Part shown: one piece after another, positions 33,440-41,640 of the stretch
Position numbering within the stretch: position 1 is the stretch's first letter
How the letters are laid out: every line of letters starts with the position of its first letter
From: Crocinitomicaceae bacterium
Lineage (GTDB): Bacteria; Bacteroidota; Bacteroidia; Flavobacteriales_D; Crocinitomicaceae
Direction of reading: 5' to 3'
Length of the DNA: 64,000 nucleotides
NCBI GenBank assembly: GCA_016708105.1
Contig: JADJGJ010000001.1
Coordinates: forward strand, 372,001 to 436,000
Notes under the pieces: generated by a model
Databases searched by the model: none
The model's input: the letters and a program-made list of their open reading frames with translations, nothing else
Told to the model about the DNA's origin: nothing
Position numbers and translations under genes: made by a program

Positions 33440-34094
33440 ACTCTTCTTTGAGTAGTTTGCGAATATCTTTTTCAAGTTGATCTACTTCTGCAACGTCAGT
33501 ACCAACATACATTCCTCTGATATGACCTTCACGGTCTATCAGCACAAATTGTTCTGAATGTAAAAATCCGCCATCAGCTTTTTCATCTTCCATGGCGCTC
33601 AGCAAATAACCATCCATGCCTAAATCATAAACATATTGCTGTTCCCCGTAAAGAAAAAACCAATTGCGCGTATCCAATTGTCTATCGTTAATATATACCT
33701 GTAATTTTGGAACAGTGTCTCTTTTTGGATCAACAGTATGTGAGAGAAACATAATTTCTTCTATGTCTTTTGTGTTCTCTTGTAATCTTTTCATTTGCTC
33801 TATCATGGCGGGACAAATAGAAGGACATGTGGTAAAGAAAAAATGAACCACATGAATTTTGTTTGCCACGCGGTCATTCGTGAATGTTGTGCTGTCATGT
33901 GCAAGTAATTCGTATGAGGGCACGGTGTGGTAAATAGTGTCAGCACCTACAATTTCTGACTCACCTAAATAGGGCAGCGGAATTGGTTTGGGCTGTGTAC
34001 TCACTTCAGTGTTTTCACTTCCTCCACAGGATAACATTGAACAACTCAATGCAAAAATTCCTGTAATTAATTTTAACGAACGCTTATTCTGCAT
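33429..34094 (-). CDS. SCO1/SenC copper chaperone for cytochrome oxidase
   Basis: 221 aa lipoprotein (signal ITGIFALSCSMLS before Cys). Thioredoxin-like fold with the copper ligands of SCO proteins: CXXXC as TTCPSICPAM, and His in GGFLHSEQFVLIDREG. Role: delivers copper to the CuA site of subunit II in the periplasm. Operon context: after terC (11-base overlap with its stop) and before the DUF420 gene. A second, degenerate SCO lies three genes upstream. Confidence 0.93.
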   Translation of the reverse strand: MQNKRSLKLITGIFALSCSMLSCGGSENTEVSTQPKPIPLPYLGESEIVGADTIYHTVPSYELLAHDSTTFTNDRVANKIHVVHFFFTTCPSICPAMIEQMKRLQENTKDIEEIMFLSHTVDPKRDTVPKLQVYINDRQLDTRNWFFLYGEQQYVYDLGMDGYLLSAMEDEKADGGFLHSEQFVLIDREGHIRGMYVGTDVAEVDQLEKDIRKLLKEEYAN

Positions 34095-35037
34095 GTTCTG
34101 AATTTTTTTCTGCTTTTAATAATGATACAATGATGCCGGTTATGAGTGAAACGGCAATAAATGGCAATGACATCCATTCCATAAAATGGAAAAACTCAAT
34201 TTGGATCAGCAATAATTTCAGCGCTACAAATAATAGAATGGCAAAGACGCTGTACTTGAGAAATCTGAATTTTTTCAGCATGTTGGCAAGGAAAAAATAC
34301 ATTGAGCGTAAACCCAGTATGGCAAAAATATTAGAACTGAAAACAATGAATGGATCTTCAGTAATTGATATGATGGCGGGGATACTATCTAAAGCAAAAA
34401 GCAAGTCAGTCAACTCAATCATGATGAGCGCAGCAAATAACGGTGTTGCCATTTTTACACCATCTTCAATTATCCAGAATTTGTCACCGTCACTTTTAGT
34501 ACTGATTTTAAAAATACGATGTAAACGACTCACGCCTTTTTTCTCTTCTTCCTCTTCTTCGTTTTCAGGTTTCAGCATTTTGAATGCGGTGTATAATAAA
34601 AATGCACCAAATATCCAGGTCATCCACTCAAAATTCTCTATCAGTTTTACACCAAGAATAATGGTAACCCCGCGCAAAACAATGGCACCAATAATACCCC
34701 AGAATAATGCTTTGTGTTGACTATCTTGTTTAATTTTAAAAGATCTGAATATCATAGCAATCACAAAAAGATTGTCTACACTGAGCGACAGTTCAATTAA
34801 ATATCCGGTGATATAATTATACCATGCATGCAAAGGCCCTTTGGTGTGCTGATGCTGCATAATTTGTGCATCATATAACCAATACAATACTCCTGAAAAA
34901 ATAATAGCGATACTTACCCAGAAAACCGTTTCAATGGCCGCTTTACGGTTAGAAACATGTTCTCCTTTTTTATTCAAAACAAAAAGATCAAACAATAATA
35001 AACCTAGAACTAAAGCAATCAGGAGAACCCAAACCAT
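34084..35037 (-). CDS. TerC/Alx family integral membrane protein
   Basis: 317 aa with about eight or nine hydrophobic helices. TerC signatures are seen: ELSLSVDNLFVIAMIF, RGVTIILGVKLIENFEWM, and the acidic-helix stretch ELTDLLFALDSIPAIISIT. In this family the membrane Asp residues are linked to Mn export or metal ion loading of secreted enzymes. It lies inside the oxidase operon between two SCO-type genes, overlapping sco by 11 bases, so a role in metal supply to the oxidase or exported metalloproteins is an inference. Confidence 0.88.
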   Translation of the reverse strand: MVWVLLIALVLGLLLFDLFVLNKKGEHVSNRKAAIETVFWVSIAIIFSGVLYWLYDAQIMQHQHTKGPLHAWYNYITGYLIELSLSVDNLFVIAMIFRSFKIKQDSQHKALFWGIIGAIVLRGVTIILGVKLIENFEWMTWIFGAFLLYTAFKMLKPENEEEEEEKKGVSRLHRIFKISTKSDGDKFWIIEDGVKMATPLFAALIMIELTDLLFALDSIPAIISITEDPFIVFSSNIFAILGLRSMYFFLANMLKKFRFLKYSVFAILLFVALKLLLIQIEFFHFMEWMSLPFIAVSLITGIIVSLLKAEKNSEHAE

Positions 35038-35091
35038 GGTATGAAAAATTTATGCGAAATTAATGCAATCACTTCAGACTGAGTGCACGAA

Positions 35092-35814
35092 TTATTTATT
35101 TCTTTTTTGACGATTTGCGTCAAATTCTTCTTTTTTCAACAGCTTGAGAATGTCAAAAAAATTGCGCAAATGCGTATCGCTGCGCGCGTTGCTCACCCCA
35201 CGAATATAACCTTCCTTATCAATCAATACCAAAGAATTTGTAAACGCATATTTACCAATTTCATAATCTTCAGGTGTTGATGGGTGATGATTAAATTGAT
35301 CACCATAATAGTTGAATGAATAAAATGGTGATGGGTCACCGGTGGTCATCCACCACAATTTCTGATCATATTCTTTCATCTCTTCAACAAGTAGTTCTGA
35401 TGCCGTTGAGTCAGCATTGCCGTCCTGATCTGTTAATATGGATAGCACGCGTACGTTGTGGTATCCATCAGGATGCTTCAACATCACTGAATAAATAATT
35501 TCATTGAACAAAACAACACCCAAGCCACATTCTTTTTGTGAAGGGCATTCATCTTGAAGTGTTGTTACAATGATAAACTTGTTGCGAATAGAATCACGAT
35601 TGATGATTTTTCCATCAAAGGTAATTAGCTCAAAGTCAGGGATAGTGTATGCTGCAGAGTCTGTTATATTGCCGCTTTCATCACGTGTATACTCCCAACC
35701 CAAATAGGGCGGCTTTATAAAATGATTTGAAATGGTATTGGCAATCCACCAGATAACAAACCCGGGACCCAGAAAAACCAATAATACAACAAGTAGTTTA
35801 CCTGTCCGGGACAT
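35092..35814 (-). CDS. SCO-like thioredoxin-fold membrane protein, degenerate metal site
   Basis: 240 aa. N-terminal anchor LLVVLLVFLGPGFVIWWIA, then a thioredoxin-like fold (YTIPDFELITFDGK, IIVTTLQDECPSQKECG). Compared with the SCO at 33429-34094, the copper motif is CX5C (CPSQKEC) instead of CX3C, and the distal His is replaced by Thr (YAFTNSLVLIDKEGYIRG), though the strand around it is kept. It is probably a paralogue retained for another role such as redox work on the CuA cysteines. Last Glu/Lys-rich tail cytosol-unlike. Position directly after subunit IV. Confidence 0.8.
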   Translation of the reverse strand: MSRTGKLLVVLLVFLGPGFVIWWIANTISNHFIKPPYLGWEYTRDESGNITDSAAYTIPDFELITFDGKIINRDSIRNKFIIVTTLQDECPSQKECGLGVVLFNEIIYSVMLKHPDGYHNVRVLSILTDQDGNADSTASELLVEEMKEYDQKLWWMTTGDPSPFYSFNYYGDQFNHHPSTPEDYEIGKYAFTNSLVLIDKEGYIRGVSNARSDTHLRNFFDILKLLKKEEFDANRQKRNK

Positions 35815-35844
35815 CTCAGAAATTAAGTAAAAGTAATTACCTGA

Positions 35845-36219
35845 TTATTTCAGGAATTGCCATGCTTCATTCACGTAAACACCCTCTAAGTAGAGAATGA
35901 AAACAGTGTACAACATGAACACGATGTATGGAACCAAAATCATGTAACGCAAACTTTTGTTCTCATCACCCAAGTGCATAAACACCATGACAATATAGCC
36001 TGCTTTTACAACTGTAAGTAAAATGTATCCAATTTTAATCATGGTCCAAGCGTAACCTTGAACACTGTCTTTTGGAAAAAATATACCAACAACTACTTCA
36101 AGTGCTGTGATAATAGAAAGGATAGCAGTTACTTTCCATATTTTTTTGCGAACAAGTTTACCTTGCTCTTCATTGTGGTGAGTATCTAACGAATACTCAT
36201 AAATATCATCTCTTACCAT
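35845..36219 (-). CDS. cytochrome c oxidase subunit IV
   Basis: 124 aa with three membrane helices (VTAILSIITALEVVVGIFF, MIKIGYILLTVVKAGYIVMV, MILVPYIVFMLYTVFILY). The segment VKAGYIVMVFMHLGDENKS is typical of prokaryotic COX4 (CtaF/CaaD). Small structural subunit of the aa3/caa3 oxidase in the inner membrane. Follows subunit III by 19 bases. Subunits I and II are not in the window. Confidence 0.88.
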   Translation of the reverse strand: MVRDDIYEYSLDTHHNEEQGKLVRKKIWKVTAILSIITALEVVVGIFFPKDSVQGYAWTMIKIGYILLTVVKAGYIVMVFMHLGDENKSLRYMILVPYIVFMLYTVFILYLEGVYVNEAWQFLK

Positions 36220-36238
36220 ACCAGTAATTTTTTTTCAG

Positions 36239-36940
36239 TTAAACAAGATAGAAGAAGGTAAATACAAATACCCAGACAAGGTCAACAAAGTGCCAGTATA
36301 AACCAACCTTCTCAACCATTTCATAATGTCCGCGTTTATGATAAACTCCGCGGTTTACCTGACGAAGCACCAATAAGTTGAACACCACACCGGTCAACAC
36401 GTGAAAACCGTGGAAACCTGTAATGAAGAAAAAGAAATCAGCATATAAAGTTGGTCCGTAAGGATTATGCGACAAGGTTGCATTGTCAGCCCAAGTGCCG
36501 ATGTGGCCATCAGGTCCGGCAATAAAAGTTGACCATTCCCAAACCTGAGACAAAAGGAAAATCAAACCACCCACTACGGTAAGGGCAAGCCATTTAATCA
36601 CGCCTTTTTTATCCATGCGGTGTCCGGCTTCAACAGCAAGCACCATAGTAACTGAACTCACGATGAGTATGAATGTCATGAACGCTACATAAATAAGCGG
36701 CATATGACCATGTGTGAAAGGGAAGTGGAAGAAAACATCTTCACCAGATGGCCACGGGGTAACCCATTCAGGATTTGAGAACTTTGCAAAACCGAGGGCG
36801 CAAAGCAAGCCGCCAAAGGTTAATCCGTCAGAAACGAGGAAAATCCACATCATGAGTTTTCCGTAACTGGCTTTGAAAGGAGAAGTTTTTCCACCCCAAG
36901 CTGCTGATGCGTCTAAAGTTTGTGCAGATGCTCCGGCCAT
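36239..36940 (-). CDS. ctaE: cytochrome c oxidase subunit III (conventional)
   Basis: 233 aa, seven-helix-type COX3/CtaE. Seen: KLMMWIFLVSDGLTFGGLL, LIYVAFMTFILIVSSVTMVL with AVEAGHRMDKKG, WEWSTFI, ITGFHGFHVLTGVVFN and a final GLYWHFVDLVWVFVFTFFYL. The HGFHV and WHFVDLVW motifs are hallmarks of subunit III. It follows a second, longer subunit III-like gene by 24 bases, so the operon codes for two such subunits. Confidence 0.92.
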   Translation of the reverse strand: MAGASAQTLDASAAWGGKTSPFKASYGKLMMWIFLVSDGLTFGGLLCALGFAKFSNPEWVTPWPSGEDVFFHFPFTHGHMPLIYVAFMTFILIVSSVTMVLAVEAGHRMDKKGVIKWLALTVVGGLIFLLSQVWEWSTFIAGPDGHIGTWADNATLSHNPYGPTLYADFFFFITGFHGFHVLTGVVFNLLVLRQVNRGVYHKRGHYEMVEKVGLYWHFVDLVWVFVFTFFYLV

Positions 36941-36964
36941 AGTTTTAGTTTTAGATGTGCAAGT

Positions 36965-38041
36965 TTAATGATAAAAAATCAAAAATAAATACAAATAAAT
37001 CCACAATAAGCCCAAAAAGTGCCAATAGATTGAGCCTAACTGAATTCCAAGGTGATTTTCAGCGGTATATTTATTGCGCAATGATTGTGAAAAAATAACC
37101 ATCAAGGCAATTAAGCCACCCACCCAGTGCAACATGTGAACCAAAGTAAATACCCAGATATACGAACTGCTTTTATTGCGGCTTCCTCGTAGATCATTGT
37201 CTTGCTTAGCGCTCAAACGCTGACCATTCATAAAAAATGACCGGTTGGTGTATTCTACTTTCTTGCCTTTATAATAAATTTCAAAATCTTCTCCATATCT
37301 GCCCGTCATCATAAAATCACCCCGGTTGTTGACAATACATTCAGCAAAACGATACACTCTTTCATGCGCCTCAACAGGCAGCATTTGCCCATTCAGTGTG
37401 AGTTGTTGGTTTGCATAAGAAACCGGATTACCGCCTGAGTACAATGTAAATTGTGTTCCGTAACCGGTCAAATTATAGGCGTGTTCTTTATTAGTATATA
37501 TTGCCCCTTCCATCAGAGCACGACTAAATTCTTTCATCTGCTCATGCAAGTTCTCGCTGATTACGTCACCTTTCCAGTAGAAATCATATCCGTCAAAAGT
37601 TATTTCACTTTCTTCATAAGATAAAGAGTAGTATTGACCATATCTTCCGCTCTGATTCAAAACATGATCACGCAAGGTATTTCCTTTACTAAACAGATCT
37701 GTCCATCCGGCAAATTGAAAGTAGCCAAACAAAACGGCAAAAATAAGTGCGGCTCCTAATGATAATTTGGTGAGTAATGCGTTCTGTTTTTTTACAAAAG
37801 ATTTTGAAAGAATGAGCGCAATACTGCCGGCAACAATCATCAAGGTGCTATATAGAAATGCATCAGGCAAGGTGATTTTTACCCAAAACTCAGATCCGTT
37901 TGATACAATATAAGCGCTGGTGAGTCCGGCAAAAATCATGATGATACTGAAAATGCCAAACCACAAGAGTGATTTTTTAACTCGTGTGTTGAGTTTCAGG
38001 TTGTCTTGTTGTTGCTGGGTTGATTCTTCTTGTTCTACCAT
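36965..38041 (-). CDS. cytochrome c oxidase subunit III-like protein with large extramembrane insert
   Basis: 358 aa. Three N-terminal membrane helices (SLLWFGIFSIIMIFAGLTSA, STLMIVAGSIALILS, LGAALIFAVLFGYFQFAGW), then about 175 residues of soluble insert (about 118-292), then two C-terminal helices containing VFTLVHMLHWVGGLIALMV and YWHFLGLLWIYLYLFLIFY. The WHFLGLLW motif fits subunit III. The insert contains two similar stretches (FTLYSGGNPVSYANQQLTLN and FEIYYKGKKVEYTNRSFFMN), so it looks duplicated internally. Start overlaps the ctaB stop by one base (TAATG). Confidence 0.85.
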   Translation of the reverse strand: MVEQEESTQQQQDNLKLNTRVKKSLLWFGIFSIIMIFAGLTSAYIVSNGSEFWVKITLPDAFLYSTLMIVAGSIALILSKSFVKKQNALLTKLSLGAALIFAVLFGYFQFAGWTDLFSKGNTLRDHVLNQSGRYGQYYSLSYEESEITFDGYDFYWKGDVISENLHEQMKEFSRALMEGAIYTNKEHAYNLTGYGTQFTLYSGGNPVSYANQQLTLNGQMLPVEAHERVYRFAECIVNNRGDFMMTGRYGEDFEIYYKGKKVEYTNRSFFMNGQRLSAKQDNDLRGSRNKSSSYIWVFTLVHMLHWVGGLIALMVIFSQSLRNKYTAENHLGIQLGSIYWHFLGLLWIYLYLFLIFYH

Positions 38042-38926
38042 TATATCTTATCAAATACGTATAAAAACTGAATGATGGGCAAATAAATAAACGAGGCAAA
38101 CATCAGTGATCGCGCAGCTTTATCTTGAAGGTTGAGGTATAATCTGTACGACGTGAGAAAAAACCAGAAACCTGCTATGGTGCCTAATATTAATGAGACA
38201 TCTCCGGTAAATCCAAAAAACCAAGGCAGAATTCCAACCGGAATCATGAGCAAAGAATAACCGGCAATTTGAAAAGCAGATACTTTGTTTTTACGTCCTT
38301 TTGAAGGTAACAAAGAGAAACCTGCACGGGCATAATCATCATCCATTACCCATGCTATGGCCCAGAAGTGAGGAAATTGCCACACGAACTGAATCAAAAA
38401 CATGATGCCCACCAGGAGATTAAACTCACCGGTAACAGCAACAACACCAAGCATTGGTGGAATAGCACCTGGAAATGCTCCAACAAAAACCGCCCAGGGA
38501 CTAATACGTTTCATAGGCGTATACAAAAACACGTACATCACTAGGGCTAGTACACCTAATATTCCTGCAAAATAATTGAGATAAAATAACATGAGCGCAC
38601 CTGTGATCGCACAAAAAGATGAAATAATAAATGCTGAAGTAACACTCATTCGCCCCGCCGGAATAGGTCGATTTTTTGTGCGGTTCATGAGTTTATCCAA
38701 ATCTCTTTCCAGTATCTGATTAAATCCGTTTGAAGCACCGGTGATTAAAAACCCACCAACCACAAGTAAAACAAAGTGATGATCAAATTTTCCCTTCAGC
38801 AAAAAAATATCCTGCAGTGGCTGACAAAACAACCAGCGAGGCAAGTCGTAACTTTAGCAATAGCGCGTAATCTTTCCAACGTGGTACTGCAATTTCCTGA
38901 ACCAAAACCTGATCTTTTGAAAGCAT
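38041..38926 (-). pseudogene. ctaB: protohaem IX farnesyltransferase (haem O synthase), one frameshift
   Basis: Makes haem O from haem B for the oxidase. From the ATG at 38924-38926 the frame reads MLSKDQVLVQEIAVPRWKDY, then ...SATAGYFFAEGKI and a stop at 38783-38785 (47 codons). The rest of the protein continues in another frame from about 38800 (FDHHFVLLVVGG, NGFNQILERDLDKLMNRT with the prenyl-diphosphate Asp motif, WVMDDDYARAGFSLLPS). Removing one base in the T7 run (38801-38807) or the GGG nearby restores one frame. This may be a sequencing error, a decayed gene or slippage. A -7 element at 38943-38950 supports the upstream start. Confidence 0.85.
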
Positions 38927-38942
38927 TTTCTTAAATAAGGCG

Positions 38943-38950
38943 CAAATTTA
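38943..38950 (-). promoter_or_regulatory. -7 element of the ctaB-cox3-cox4-sco operon (TAAATTTG)
   Basis: Exact TAnnTTTG on the minus strand (plus-strand CAAATTTA), 17 bases before the ctaB ATG at 38926. The only element seen between the operon and the gene behind it. Confidence 0.45.
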
Positions 38951-39022
38951 ATAATAATAGAGCAGGAATTGAACAGGTGTTATTAAGCGCCTGATATATT
39001 TCTCAACTACATGAATGAATCG

Positions 39023-40555
39023 CTAATAATCAGCGTAGATATTCCATAATCTGGTTCTTATACCCACCGTTACAAAGTGTTGATGCAAGGTTTCTGTTGA
39101 TGACCAGCTCATGCGATACTGATACATTGCCGTGATATAAAGATCAATTTTATTCAGTAAAGGATACTCTGCTATGAACTGTTCGTTGAAAATGGTCATG
39201 CGGTTTCCCTGCATAATTTTGTGACCGTAATTACCGTTGCGATCTGAGTAAGATCTGAAAATATTTTGCCCCTGATTAATACTGTCTTTGTCAACTCCAA
39301 TACCCAAAAAAGTGATTTTATTGGTGAACATGATTTTTTCTTTTCGGAATGAAACAATATTTACTAGTTCGTAAAAATTAGCTCCGGCCGGATGCGCCAC
39401 CGCTGAATTGAAATGCCCGTAACTCTGCACGGCATATTTGTGAGCGTAAGTGAATGGCCTAACCATATTGAATTCAAGTTGCAGATAGAGATTGTCAACA
39501 AAAAATTGATTTGATTTATAGCCCACCTGAATAGCGTATTTATTGCCCCACCAATTATTGCCCGCTTTTAATTCTGACAGTAAAAATTCATCCAACAAAA
39601 GTTGAGAATAAAAGCAGTGGTGCTGATCAGGTTTGTAATTGAGGGATGCTCCTAATAACACGTTATCAGCTGAACCCAACCCATATTCAACAGGACGAAA
39701 AAACACAACCGGATTTAAATAATTAAAATCAAAATTGCGTTGCGCCAAACTGTCTTTTGCCTGCCACACTACCGTCTCAAAAACTCCAATATTTAATCCG
39801 GGAATGATATTCCAACTCAGATAATGTGAACTTGAAAACTTCATTTTATCCATCGTTCTGTCTGATGGAAAAGCAGAATTGTCATTCCAAACAGCATAAA
39901 GATTCACGTATTGAATGCTACCAAATGATGTTTGAATTTTAAAAAAGGGATATGGCGCTGCATGGTCTGATAAAAATACGGATCGGTATCCTTCTCCAAA
40001 AAAATGTTTTCCATATCCGGTGCTCAAGGTAAAAATTCGGTGTGGTTTGTATGCCAGAATAAATTCACTACGCTGAAATAATGAGCCGGTGATGGGGCGT
40101 GTTGTGCCAGCGTCTATGCCAAAATTTTGTCTGACAGAATCAAGGGTGAATATTTGTTCTGATACATAAGGTAAAACCTTGAGTGAACTGTACCATTTTT
40201 TACTGCTGAATTCTGTTCCTATTCCAATACCTGCTGTATAACGGAAAGGACTTGCCTGCATGGTTCCGCTTTCAAGGCCTCCCATCAAATCAGTAATAGG
40301 ATAGATGCGTGCAGAAATACCGTCCTTATTTTTTTTTGCTGGGTGAATTGTCAATTGACCGGGCGTTTTTTCAAGGGCTGATTCTGATTCAAAAAACAAG
40401 GGAAGAATTGCCGTGTGAATGTTATCTTCAGTCGTAAAATATCTTTCTGAAAATTGAATACGATGTTTATATTCCAGCAAATCAACGCGCATTTGTGATG
40501 ATACATTGTAGCTGAAAAACAGCAGTGTTATATAGAAGAATTTATTCAGACTCAT
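39023..40555 (-). CDS. Wzi/RemB-like outer-membrane beta-barrel protein (first of two)
   Basis: About 510 aa starting MSLNKFFYITLLFFSYNVSS, a signal peptide; this start overlaps the wecA-like stop by 14 bases, while the longer reading has no signal peptide at its front. Barrel-type strands throughout and a terminal aromatic motif (TVGIRTRLWNIYADY). It shares the landmark FFGEGYRSVFLSDHAAPYPF with the protein at 41641-43233 (FIGNGYRSLLLSDNAINFPF), so the two are paralogues. The pattern fits capsule-assembly Wzi-like and RemB (gliding-related) outer-membrane proteins, in keeping with the sugar operon, but which one is not certain. Confidence 0.7.
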   Translation of the reverse strand: MSLNKFFYITLLFFSYNVSSQMRVDLLEYKHRIQFSERYFTTEDNIHTAILPLFFESESALEKTPGQLTIHPAKKNKDGISARIYPITDLMGGLESGTMQASPFRYTAGIGIGTEFSSKKWYSSLKVLPYVSEQIFTLDSVRQNFGIDAGTTRPITGSLFQRSEFILAYKPHRIFTLSTGYGKHFFGEGYRSVFLSDHAAPYPFFKIQTSFGSIQYVNLYAVWNDNSAFPSDRTMDKMKFSSSHYLSWNIIPGLNIGVFETVVWQAKDSLAQRNFDFNYLNPVVFFRPVEYGLGSADNVLLGASLNYKPDQHHCFYSQLLLDEFLLSELKAGNNWWGNKYAIQVGYKSNQFFVDNLYLQLEFNMVRPFTYAHKYAVQSYGHFNSAVAHPAGANFYELVNIVSFRKEKIMFTNKITFLGIGVDKDSINQGQNIFRSYSDRNGNYGHKIMQGNRMTIFNEQFIAEYPLLNKIDLYITAMYQYRMSWSSTETLHQHFVTVGIRTRLWNIYADY

Positions 40556-41627
40556 CTGTAGTTTTCTTTTTATATCCAAGAAAAACGTAGCCAACAAATA
40601 ATGCAGCAACTCCAAGACTAATTACAAAGCTGATATTTGGATTTTCAAATTGTATAAAATACGTTTGCGCAATAATGATGATGCTGAAAATATAAATGGT
40701 AATCACTGTTTTTTTATGGCTGTGATTTTTTTCCATCAGCTTGTGATGCAAGTGATTTTTGTCTGCACTCATGGGTGATTTTCCTCGCGCAGCACGTATG
40801 GTAAACACACGTAAGGTGTCAAGTAGTGGATAAGCAAGAATAGCCATGGCTGCGACAGGCGTAGAAATATTTCTGAAATCAGGCGGAATAAAATCAAGAG
40901 GTGATTCAATCAATTTAATTGCCAGAACGCTGACAATAGCGCCAATGATGAGTGAGCCGGAATCACCCATAAAAATGCGCGCGGGATTAAAATTAAAAAC
41001 CAAAAATCCAATCAATGAACCGGCAAGAGAAAATGAAACCAATGCCCAGTGTTTATCTCCGTTGAATGAAAACCACAAACCAAACGCCACGCTTGCAATC
41101 AAACCAACTCCTGCGGCTAAACCATCTACCCCATCAACCAAATTAATGGCATTCACAATGACAATATAAATGAAAATAGAAATTAAAATACTGGCATATT
41201 CGGGTAGTAAAATATCCATGCCAAGGAGACCGTGAAAACTGGTTACACGAATTTCTCCCATCACGCATAAAATAAAACCAACCATGATATGTGCCATAAG
41301 TTTTTTCATGGGTGACATACCAATGATATCATCTTTAACACCAATAAAAAAAAGTAAAATCAAACTTGCCATCAGGTACATGAATTCACTCAGTGATGAT
41401 TTAACTGTGTCGTTGTGCGATGGAAACCATAAGAATACGCTGAAGATAAATGCGCTGAAAATGATTATTCCCCCAATGGTTGGTGTGCTGCTTTTATGAA
41501 GTTTACGTGCTTCTTTAGGTTCATCAACCAGGTGTTTTATTTTTGCCACTTTGATCAGCGCTGGTGTGGCAAGCAGAACCACGCTGAAGGAGGTGACAAG
41601 GGATAATATCAGATGATAATCTTTCAT
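40542..41627 (-). CDS. WecA/MraY-family undecaprenyl-phosphate sugar-1-phosphate transferase
   Basis: About 361 aa starting MKDYHLILSLVTSFSVVLLA; ten or eleven membrane helices. Catalytic motifs are seen: FFIGVKDDIIGMSP with the Asp pair that binds Mg, VNAINLVDGVDGLAAGVG, and ARIFMGDSGSLIIGAI, then the cytosolic HLHHKLMEK loop. Transfers a sugar phosphate (typically GlcNAc-1-P) to undecaprenyl phosphate to begin surface-polysaccharide synthesis. It sits between two barrel paralogues and after the GDP-fucose genes, fitting a polysaccharide assembly operon. Confidence 0.9.
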   Translation of the reverse strand: MKDYHLILSLVTSFSVVLLATPALIKVAKIKHLVDEPKEARKLHKSSTPTIGGIIIFSAFIFSVFLWFPSHNDTVKSSLSEFMYLMASLILLFFIGVKDDIIGMSPMKKLMAHIMVGFILCVMGEIRVTSFHGLLGMDILLPEYASILISIFIYIVIVNAINLVDGVDGLAAGVGLIASVAFGLWFSFNGDKHWALVSFSLAGSLIGFLVFNFNPARIFMGDSGSLIIGAIVSVLAIKLIESPLDFIPPDFRNISTPVAAMAILAYPLLDTLRVFTIRAARGKSPMSADKNHLHHKLMEKNHSHKKTVITIYIFSIIIIAQTYFIQFENPNISFVISLGVAALFVGYVFLGYKKKTTDESE

Positions 41628-41640
41628 TAAGCAATGTTTT

